DNA of 5,816 nucleotides from assembly GCA_946570335.1 (NCBI GenBank), contig CAMNYG010000105.1, positions 1 through 5,816 of the forward strand, in the 5' to 3' direction. Below are positions 1-5,700 of this stretch, one piece after another (positions within the stretch are counted from its first letter, which is position 1; the number at the start of each line of letters is the position of its first letter). Source of the stretch: an uncultured Dietzia sp. GTDB lineage: Bacteria; Actinomycetota; Actinomycetes; Mycobacteriales; Mycobacteriaceae. A program made the translations under genes and the position numbers. The notes under the pieces were generated by a model, which was not told where the DNA came from, ran no database searches, and saw nothing but the letters and a program-made list of their open reading frames with translations.

Positions 1-84
1 GACGAAGTGCACGATGCTCAGGGCGAGACCGCCCCAGATGACGAGCAGGAACAGCACCATCATGATGATCGCGGTGGCGGTCAT
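1..84 (-). CDS. metS: MetS-type small subunit of NSS amino acid transporter (partial, C-terminus off the left edge)
   Basis: Only the first 28 residues are in the window (MTATAIIMMVLFLLVIWGG, then LALSIVHFV). They form one hydrophobic membrane segment, roughly residues 5-25, with the WGG motif in the middle. This short N-terminus followed by one helix with I-W-G-G is what I know of MetS proteins, which are about 30-60 residues long and are needed with MetP for sodium-dependent methionine and alanine uptake in Corynebacterium glutamicum. The ATG lies three bases after the stop codon of the transporter, and a strong ribosome site overlaps the end of that gene, so the two are almost certainly cotranscribed and translationally coupled. 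The family call rests on the motif, the size and the neighbour. The missing C-terminus prevents checking full length. Confidence 0.85.
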   Translation of the reverse strand, partial: MTATAIIMMVLFLLVIWGGLALSIVHFV

Positions 85-87
85 GGC

Positions 88-1719
88 TCAGTCCTCCTTG
101 CGGGAATCGGCGCCGGGGGCGGTGGTGGGCGTGGTGGAGTCCGACGACGAGAACTGCTCCTCGTAGTAGGCGTCACTGGGATCGGTGTCGGTCGCGGGCG
201 GCCCGTCCAGATGCTTGGCCCCCCGCCACGGCAACAGGGTGAAGATCGCCGACAGCACCAGGATGGCCACGATCATTCCCCAGCCCCAGGTGTTGATGAC
301 CGCGGACTCGTATCCCTCGTAGGGCTCGTCGATCAACGAGATGATCTCACCGATCAGCGAGTAGGCCAGAACGAGCGGCGTGACCACGGCCATGCACACG
401 ATCCAGATCGGGCCGACCTTGAACGAGGAGACCGAGTTGAGGTGGTCGCGCAGTGTCGGGCCGAGTCGGAAGACGAACATGATCGCGATCAGGGCGATGA
501 GCGCGATACCGACGATGCCGATGCTGTTGGCGAACTTGTCCATGATGTCCAGGTTCTGCAGGCCGGTCTCCGTGGGCATGAGCATGACCGACACCACGGC
601 CATCGGGATGCCCACGACGAGTGTCGCCACGGTGCGGTTGACGCCGACCTTGTCCTGGAACGAGGAAATGACGACCTCGACGATGGAGATCATGGAGGTC
701 AGACCCGCCAGGATGAGGCAGATGAAGAACACCACGCCCCAGATCGCGCCGCCCGGCATCTGCGAGATCAGGGCGGGGAAGGCGATGAACGCCAGTCCGG
801 GGCCGCCGCTGACGTCGTCCCATCCGGCACCGGCCGCGGAGGAGACCAGGAAGCCGAGGGTGGCGAACACGCCGATGCCGGCGAGGACCTCGAAGGCCGA
901 GTTGGAGAAACCCACCACGAGGCCGGAACTGGTGAGATTGGACTTGCGCTTGACGTACGAGGAGTAGGTCACCATGATGCCGAAGCCCACCGACAGTGAG
1001 AAGAAGATCTGACCGTAGGCGGCGATCCACACGCCAGGATCCGCGAGAGCCGACCATTCGGGCGTGAAGAACGTGTTGAGGCCGTCCAGCGCACCCGGCA
1101 GGAACAGTGAGCGGACCACCAGGGCCACGAACAGGGCCACCAGAAGCGGGATGAAGAACATGGCGGTTCGTCCGATGCCCTTCTGTACGCCGGCCAGGAG
1201 GATGATCAGTGTCAGCGCCCACACGACCACCAGGACGACCGTGATGAGCGGGACGAAGTCGATGCCGAACCCGCTGCCGGCCCGGAGGAAGTCCTCGGAG
1301 AAGAACGCGGCCGTCTCCTCGTAGGTCTCACCCCACCGTTGATCCACCGAGAACCACGCGTAGCACGCGGCCCAGGCGAGGATCACCGCATAGTAGATCG
1401 CGATCACGAACGCCACGAGCACCTGGATCCACCCGATGGGCTCGGCGAACTTGCTGATCCGGCGGAAGCTCAGCGGAGCTGAGCCGCGGTAGCGGTGACC
1501 GATGGCGTAGTCGAAGAAGAGGAGGGGGATACCTGCGGAGAGCAGGGCGACCAGGTACGGGATGAGAAAGGCACCGCCGCCGCTGTCGTATGCGACGAAC
1601 GGGAAGCGCCAGATGTTGCCCAGGCCGACGGCCGAGCCGATCGCGGCGAACACGAACACCGAGCGTCCGGAGAACGCCTCGCGTTTTCTCGTACCGCCCT
1701 CGGCGGTGGGTGTGGACAT
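88..1719 (-). CDS. metP: Sodium-dependent amino acid transporter, NSS/SNF family (MetP-like)
   Basis: This 543-residue membrane protein has the LeuT fold and imports amino acids with sodium. Seen directly: TM1 carries GSAVGLGNIWRFP (residues 28-40), where Ala30, Gly34, Asn35 and Arg38 match LeuT Ala22, Gly26, Asn27 and the gating Arg30. DSGGGAFLIPY follows at 45-55. TM3 has a tyrosine pair at 109-110. TM6 has GQIFFSLSVGFG from 236, with Ser241 in place of LeuT Thr254. Asn273 in TM7 matches Asn286, and AGLTS at 338-342 is the Na2 site in TM8. About twelve hydrophobic segments can be counted, and a polar Ser/Thr/Asp/Glu tail of about 40 residues follows the last. The start at 1719 is chosen because AAGGAGGAA lies just upstream. 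The frame stays open to 1830, but those 37 extra residues look unlike protein and cross the ribosome site. Substrate (methionine/alanine) is inferred from the adjacent metS and general resemblance to C. glutamicum MetP. Other neutral amino acids are possible. Confidence 0.92.
   Translation of the reverse strand: MSTPTAEGGTRKREAFSGRSVFVFAAIGSAVGLGNIWRFPFVAYDSGGGAFLIPYLVALLSAGIPLLFFDYAIGHRYRGSAPLSFRRISKFAEPIGWIQVLVAFVIAIYYAVILAWAACYAWFSVDQRWGETYEETAAFFSEDFLRAGSGFGIDFVPLITVVLVVVWALTLIILLAGVQKGIGRTAMFFIPLLVALFVALVVRSLFLPGALDGLNTFFTPEWSALADPGVWIAAYGQIFFSLSVGFGIMVTYSSYVKRKSNLTSSGLVVGFSNSAFEVLAGIGVFATLGFLVSSAAGAGWDDVSGGPGLAFIAFPALISQMPGGAIWGVVFFICLILAGLTSMISIVEVVISSFQDKVGVNRTVATLVVGIPMAVVSVMLMPTETGLQNLDIMDKFANSIGIVGIALIALIAIMFVFRLGPTLRDHLNSVSSFKVGPIWIVCMAVVTPLVLAYSLIGEIISLIDEPYEGYESAVINTWGWGMIVAILVLSAIFTLLPWRGAKHLDGPPATDTDPSDAYYEEQFSSSDSTTPTTAPGADSRKED
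92..99 (-). promoter_or_regulatory. Ribosome binding site of metS, inside the end of metP
   Basis: Read on the minus strand, AAGGAGGA lies seven bases before the metS ATG. It is formed by the last codons of the transporter (Lys-Glu-Asp, AAG GAG GAC) just before its TGA. A near-perfect anti-16S match within the upstream reading frame suggests termination-reinitiation coupling between the two subunits. Confidence 0.85.
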
Positions 1720-1722
1720 GGA

Positions 1723-1731
1723 TTCCTCCTT
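1723..1731 (-). promoter_or_regulatory. Ribosome binding site that fixes the metP start
   Basis: On the minus strand AAGGAGGAA ends three bases before the ATG at 1719, with the AGGAGG core five bases away. This near-consensus site decides for the shorter MSTPTAEGG start over the longer open frame that reaches 1830. Confidence 0.85.
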
Positions 1732-1741
1732 GACGGGGGTC

Positions 1742-1759
1742 GCGGTATTTCTGTACCGC
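1742..1759 (-). repeat. 6-bp inverted repeat (hairpin) in the metP leader
   Basis: GCGGTA and TACCGC face each other across a six-base spacer, and a G-U pair could extend the stem by one. On the metP transcript it lies ten bases upstream of the ribosome site. It may be an RNA hairpin in the leader or a DNA operator for a dimeric repressor. The sequence does not separate these, and no known riboswitch fold was recognised around it. Confidence 0.45.
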
Positions 1760-1825
1760 AGGTTCCCTACTTGTAGTCCGACAGTTGCTGATCGGTGACC
1801 ATTTCGACGCTTTTCATGTATCGAG

Positions 1826-1835
1826 GTCACGTGAC
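1826..1835. promoter_or_regulatory. Perfect 10-bp palindrome GTCACGTGAC, candidate operator
   Basis: The palindrome is in the 137-bp space between the divergent metP and exported-protein genes. It ends nine bases before the candidate -10 box of the rightward gene, so it overlaps where a -35 element would be. A related GGTGACC sits at 1794-1800 and shares the GTGAC half-site, with the two plus-strand GTGAC copies 36 bp apart. It is a reasonable site for a dimeric regulator acting on one or both genes. The regulator is unknown. Confidence 0.4.
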
Positions 1836-1844
1836 TGGTGGGAT

Positions 1845-1850
1845 TAGAGT
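1845..1850 (+). promoter_or_regulatory. Candidate -10 box (TAGAGT) of a leaderless promoter
   Basis: TAGAGT fits the actinobacterial TAnnnT -10 pattern and ends six bases before the ATG at 1857, so transcription would begin at or next to the start codon. Leaderless mRNAs of this geometry are common in mycobacteria and corynebacteria. No good Shine-Dalgarno is present; AGTAGG is only three bases from the ATG, and no clear -35 box is seen. The same bases read TACTCT on the other strand. Confidence 0.45.
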
Positions 1851-1856
1851 AGGCAT

Positions 1857-2426
1857 ATGAGGCCGGGCCGTGGTGGACAGTGGGCGAGTCGCGCGATACT
1901 CGCCGTGGCTCTTGTCGTGACCACCGCCGGCGCCTCGGCGGTCGCCACCGCCGATCCCGGATCCGGGCCGGCCGTTCCGGGCATTCCGGCGCAGGTGCCC
2001 GTCGCGGGCCGTTCCGGTGTGGACGAACTGGTGGTGCCCGAGGGTGTGCCGACCCCGTCGGAAGTCGTCCGCGAGACCGGCTCGTGGTTCAGCCACGGCC
2101 GGACCCTCGTCCTCCGGTCTGATGGCTCCGGCACCTTCGAGACCTGGATCGGAGCGTTCGACGGCGACCGGATCTCGTTGCGTCTCATCCCGGCGCCCGG
2201 CGACGCGACCGTCGCCGAGATCGTCGCCGTCGAGACCATCGGTGAGGGGGCACTCGCCTCGGAGGCCCGTCCGGGAGTCGGGGGACTGGTCACCGTCACT
2301 TTCGGCACCGGGATACGGACCGCGCACCTGGAATGGACGGCCGGCCCTGACCGTCACCCGGTGGACCTCTGTCCCGCAGAGGGGCTGGACGCCTCCGCGA
2401 TGGAGGCGCTCGGCTGCGGCGCCTGA
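1857..2426 (+). CDS. Small exported protein of unknown function
   Basis: The product is 189 residues. Residues 1-32 form a classic Sec signal peptide: Arg-rich start, a hydrophobic stretch from about 13 to 30, and an A-T-A cleavage motif ending at Ala32 before Asp33. There is no cysteine for lipidation near the site, so the protein is probably released or wall-associated rather than a lipoprotein. The mature part begins with a Pro/Gly/Val-rich stretch to about residue 68. A globular part follows, with W77-x-x-HGR-x-L-x-L-x-x-DGSGT to residue 93 and Trp97, a pattern suggesting short beta strands. I have seen similar W..HG...l...DG.G patterns in small secreted actinobacterial proteins, but I cannot name a family. 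Two cysteines near the C-terminus (172 and 187) could form a disulfide. It stands alone between a divergent transporter and the synthase, and its function is unknown. Confidence 0.82.
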   Translation: MRPGRGGQWASRAILAVALVVTTAGASAVATADPGSGPAVPGIPAQVPVAGRSGVDELVVPEGVPTPSEVVRETGSWFSHGRTLVLRSDGSGTFETWIGAFDGDRISLRLIPAPGDATVAEIVAVETIGEGALASEARPGVGGLVTVTFGTGIRTAHLEWTAGPDRHPVDLCPAEGLDASAMEALGCGA

Positions 2427-2546
2427 ACAAGTGCCGGGGGCGTGGTGTCGGTGCGTGGGGCGCGTGTGATCGGGGCGCTCGTGACACGCCGAATGCCGAC
2501 GGGGATCGCCTGAGAGAAGTGTAACGATTAGATAACGGGCGAATGC

Positions 2547-2577
2547 TCGAACCTGAGGGGTGCCTCACCTGTATAGA
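2547..2577 (+). promoter_or_regulatory. Candidate promoter of the fatty acid synthase gene
   Basis: TATAGA at 2572-2577 is the best -10-like hexamer in this region. A weak -35-like TCGAAC lies at 2547-2552, giving a long 19-base spacer. Transcription would begin near 2584 and leave a leader of about 180 bases. The -35 match is poor (3 of 6), so the promoter is plausible but not firm. One palindrome copy fills the spacer and another covers the predicted start point. Confidence 0.35.
2554..2567. promoter_or_regulatory. Operator-like palindrome, copy 1 (TGAGGGGTGCCTCA)
   Basis: The arms TGAGG and CCTCA form an inverted repeat around a four-base centre. Copy 3 differs at one of 14 positions, and the preceding C is shared too. 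The site lies between the candidate -35 and -10 boxes, where a bound repressor would block polymerase or a spacer-remodelling activator could act. In Mycobacteriales the TetR-family regulator FasR controls the fas gene and is one candidate binder. I cannot confirm its motif here. Confidence 0.5.
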
Positions 2578-2591
2578 TGAGGTGTCCGTCA
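2578..2591. promoter_or_regulatory. Operator-like palindrome, degenerate copy 2 (TGAGGTGTCCGTCA)
   Basis: It matches copy 3 at 12 of 14 positions and copy 1 at 11 of 14, and begins 24 bp after copy 1. The outer TGA/TCA arms are kept while inner positions differ. It directly follows the candidate -10 box and would cover the predicted transcription start. It could be a weaker secondary site or a chance match. Confidence 0.3.
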
Positions 2592-2640
2592 TGTCTCATT
2601 GTGGTGAGCGTCACGTTCGCGGCGGGGCGCGGGGGTGCCA

Positions 2641-2664
2641 ATTGGGCGTGTGGAGGCGCCCAAT
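2641..2664. repeat. Perfect 8-bp inverted repeat upstream of fas
   Basis: ATTGGGCG and CGCCCAAT face each other across the eight bases TGTGGAGG. In the predicted leader RNA this would make a stable hairpin; on DNA it is a 24-bp site whose arm centres lie about 16 bp apart. No T run follows, so it is not a typical intrinsic terminator. It differs in sequence from the neighbouring palindromes and may serve a different regulator. Confidence 0.5.
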
Positions 2665-2665
2665 C

Positions 2666-2679
2666 TGAGGGGTCCCTCA
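2666..2679. promoter_or_regulatory. Operator-like palindrome, copy 3 (TGAGGGGTCCCTCA)
   Basis: This is the most symmetric copy: TGAGGG and CCCTCA flank a two-base centre. It starts two bases after an 8-bp inverted repeat and 112 bp after copy 1. A two-base loop is too tight for an RNA hairpin of this form, so it is more likely a protein-binding site on DNA. It lies downstream of the candidate promoter, which suits a roadblock, a looping site or a second promoter not recognised here. Confidence 0.5.
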
Positions 2680-2752
2680 AGTTCCTGTGGCAATCTGTGC
2701 GCTGCGCCGAAACCGGGCCACCGGAAGCGGCGTTGCCACTGACGCGAGTGCC

Positions 2753-2758
2753 AAGGAG
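2753..2758 (+). promoter_or_regulatory. Ribosome binding site that fixes the fas GTG start
   Basis: AAGGAG lies eight bases before the GTG at 2767. No in-frame ATG lies nearby, and the first residues are followed soon by the conserved acyltransferase start, so this GTG is the natural initiation codon. Confidence 0.8.
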
Positions 2759-2766
2759 TTCCCCAC

Positions 2767-5700
2767 GTGACGATCGACGACCGCGACCTCACCCCCCGAC
2801 CGCTTCAGACCGGGCTCACGGCCAGCCGTGCCACCCGCGCACTGGCGGACGAGCTGCGTGACGGCACGGCCTACGCACTCGCCTTCGGTGGGCAGGGGAT
2901 CGCGTGGCGCGATGCCCTCAGTGACCTCATCGACGGCACCGGTATCGGCCCCGAACTCCAAGAGCTCGTCGACGCCTCGGTCGCGTTGACCGAGCCGGTC
3001 CACGACGAGATCGCCGTGGTCCGCCCCCACGGCTTCCGCCCGATCGAGTGGGCCAACACCACCACCGGTGAGGACGAGGACCACAAAGACCTGCCGGACA
3101 CCGCCTCGCTCTCGTCCGCAGCCGTCTCGGTGCCGGCGGTACTGCTCACCCAGATGGGCGCCCTGCGCGCGCTCGCCGCCGAGGGGTTCGATGTCAACGC
3201 CGTCGCCCCCGCCTCGGTCGTGGGGCATTCCCAGGGTGTCCTCGCGGTGGAGTCGGTGGAGACCTTCGGTTCCGTGGACGACCGTCTGCTGGCCGTCGCC
3301 GAGCTCATCGGCGCCGCCGCGACTCTGGTGGGGCGTCGCGTCGGCCTGTTCCGTCGTGGTGAGGCCAGCCCGATGGTGGGTGTGTCCGGGATCGACGGCG
3401 AGGAGCTCCGCACGCTCGTCGGCGAGCTGTTCGCCGAGGTGGACGCCTCGATCCGTCCCGCCGTCACCATTCGCAACGCCCAGCGCCGCCATGTCGTGGT
3501 GGGTCGTCCGGACGATCTCGAAGACCTGCGCCGGCACTGCGCCGACCTCGAGGAGGAGTCCCGTCGTCGTCGCGAGGCCAAACTCACCGGCGGCGAGGTG
3601 TTCGCCCCGGTCTTCGACCCGCTCGAGGTCGAGGTGGGTTTCCATCACCCCGCCATGGCTCCGGCCGTGGACGTGGTCCACCACTGGGCCGGCAGGTGTG
3701 GTCTGGACGCCGACCGCGCGGCCGAGCTGGCCCGTCAGGTCTTCTCCGAGCCCGTCGACTGGGTGGAGGAGCTGGCCGAGGCCCTGCACGCCGGCGCCGA
3801 GTGGATTCTCGACATGGGCCCCGGCGAGGCGTTGACCCGCCTCAACCGTTCCGTGGTCCGCGGCCAGGGAGTCGGTGTGGTGGCCGCCGCCACCCGCGGT
3901 GGCCTACGCAACCTCTTCACCCCGGGTGCGACCCCGGAGATCGAGCGTCCCTGGACCGCGTTCCAGCCGCAGCTCATCAGCCTGCCCGACGGCAGCGTCC
4001 ATGTAGAGACCTCGTTCACCCGCCTCACCGGTCGCTCGCCGATCCTGCTGGCCGGGATGACCCCGACCACCGTGGACCCGGAGATCGTGGCCGCCGCCGC
4101 CAATGCCGGCCACTGGGCGGAACTCGCCGGTGGCGGACAGGTCTCCGACGCGATCTTCGCCGAGAACACCCGGCGCCTGGCCGAGTTGCTCGAGCCCGGC
4201 CGCAGCGCCCAGTTCAACTCGCTCTACCTCGACCCCTACCTGTGGAAGATGCAGGTCGGCGGCAAGCGTCTGGTCCAGAAGGCCCGTGCCGCGGGCATCC
4301 CGTTCGACGGCGTGATCGTCACCGCCGGCATCCCCGAGCTCGACGAGTCGGTGGCCCTCATCGAGGAGCTGACCGAGGCGGGCCTGCGGCACGTCAGCTT
4401 CAAGCCCGGCACCGTCGCCCAGATCCGGCAGGTGGTGCGGATCGCAGCCGAGGTCCCGCACATGCCTGTGATCGTCCAGGTCGAGGGTGGCCGCGCCGGC
4501 GGACACCACTCGTGGGAGGACCTCGACGACCTCCTGTTGGATTCCTACGCCATGCTGCGTGAGCGCCCCAACATCGTGCTCTGTGTGGGTGGCGGTATCG
4601 GTACGCCGGAGCGTGCCGCCGACTATCTCACCGGCTCCTGGGCCAACACCCACGGCTATCCGGCCATGCCCGTCGACGGCATTCTCGTGGGCACCGCCGC
4701 CATGGCGACCCTCGAGGCCACCACCAGCCCGCAGGTCAAGCAGCTCCTCGTGGACACCATGGGAGTCGACGCCTGGGTCGGTGCCGGTCAGGCGGAGGGG
4801 GGCATGGCCTCCGGCCGGAGCCAGCTCGGCGCGGACATCCACGAGATCGACAACACCGCAGCCCGCACCGGGCGCCTGCTCGACGAGGTCGCCGGCGACG
4901 CCGAGGCCGTGGCCGCCCGACGCGACGAGATCATCGCCGCGATCAACGGCACGGCGAAGCCGTACTTCGGTGACCTTGAGTCGATGACCTACGAGCAGTG
5001 GCTGCGGCGCTTCGTCGAGCTCTCACTGGCCCCCGGCGCCACCGCGGACGGCCACGTCTCCCGTGACGGCAACGGCTTCGACCTCGGCGCCGACTTCGGT
5101 GGCGACGTGGCCGACGGCACCCGTTCGGTGTGGCTCGACCCCACCATCCGTGAGCGATTCCACCGCATGGTCCAGCGCACCGAGGCCCGCCTGGACGAGA
5201 TCGACAGCGGCCGGATCGTCTCCGCGTTCCCGCAGGTGGAGTCGATGGAGCGGCCCGCCGACGTGATCGATGCTCTCGCGGCCCGCTACGCCGACCTGGG
5301 CACCGCGGTGCTGCACCCGGCCGACGCAGCCGAGTTCCTCGACATCTGCCGCATGCCGGGCAAGCCGGTGCCGTTCGTCCCGGTCGTCGACGGTGACGTG
5401 CGCCGGTGGTGGCGCTCGGACTCGCTGTGGCAGGCACACGACCCCCGCTACGACGCCGACGCCGTGTGCGTCATCCCCGGGACCACCTCGGTCGCCGGCA
5501 TCACCCGCGCCGACGAGCCCGTCGGTGAGCTCCTCGACCGCTTCGAGGCCGCCACCGCCGACCGCGTCCGCGGTTACCTGCCCGCGGTGGAGGCCGTCTC
5601 CGGCCGCCGACGCGGGATCGTCACCACCGCCTCCGGCCCCGTCGCCGACGTCCTCAACAGCCCGGACGTCACCTGGGCCGGCCGCCTCGTGGTGAACCCC

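Larger units (their letters stand above)
2427..2766. other. 340-bp non-coding regulatory region upstream of the fatty acid synthase
   Basis: No credible gene lies here; the frames that cross it lack ribosome sites and protein-like composition. The first 90 bases are G-rich and hold no convincing terminator: GCGTGT/ACACGC at 2462-2489 is a weak stem with a 16-base loop and no T run. An AT-richer patch follows at about 2519-2535, with TAACG twice, 11 bp apart. The candidate promoter, three palindromic motif copies and a separate inverted repeat occupy 2547-2679. The last part runs to the synthase ribosome site. Confidence 0.7.

Noticed and set aside
7..999. 330-codon open frame on the plus strand opposite metP
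   Set aside because: The translation is dominated by His, Asp, Gly and Arg, has no recognisable motif and lies opposite a gene with clear LeuT motifs. It is a by-product of GC-rich codon use.
1720..1830. 37-residue N-terminal extension of metP
   Set aside because: It would translate through a near-perfect ribosome site and hairpin, looks unlike protein, and precedes a standard NSS N-terminus that begins at 1719.
1827..2357. Minus-strand open frames opposite the exported protein gene
   Set aside because: No protein-like composition; the plus frame shows a clear signal peptide and cleavage site.
2462..2489. Possible terminator after the exported protein gene (GCGTGT/ACACGC)
   Set aside because: Six pairs around a 16-base loop with no T run is too weak to call an intrinsic terminator.
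2522..2537. TAACG repeated 11 bp apart in an AT-richer patch
   Set aside because: Two 5-base copies are easily chance; at most it may be an upstream AT element for a promoter.
2604..2614. Small palindrome GTGAGCGTCAC in the fas leader
   Set aside because: Only four-base arms plus a three-base centre, and spaced differently from the TGAGGGGTnCCTCA copies; likely chance, though it adds another TGAG half-site.
2577..2861. 94-codon plus-strand frame running through the fas leader into fas
   Set aside because: It lacks a ribosome site, overlaps the synthase start in another frame and has no sensible composition.
2677..3789. 370-codon minus-strand open frame over the start of fas
   Set aside because: It lies opposite the acyltransferase domain, has biased low-complexity composition and no ribosome site that stands out. 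The plus frame holds the GHSQG active site.
3904..4842. 312-codon minus-strand open frame over the enoyl reductase
   Set aside because: It mirrors the codon bias of the synthase; the plus-strand frame carries the conserved FMN-reductase motifs.
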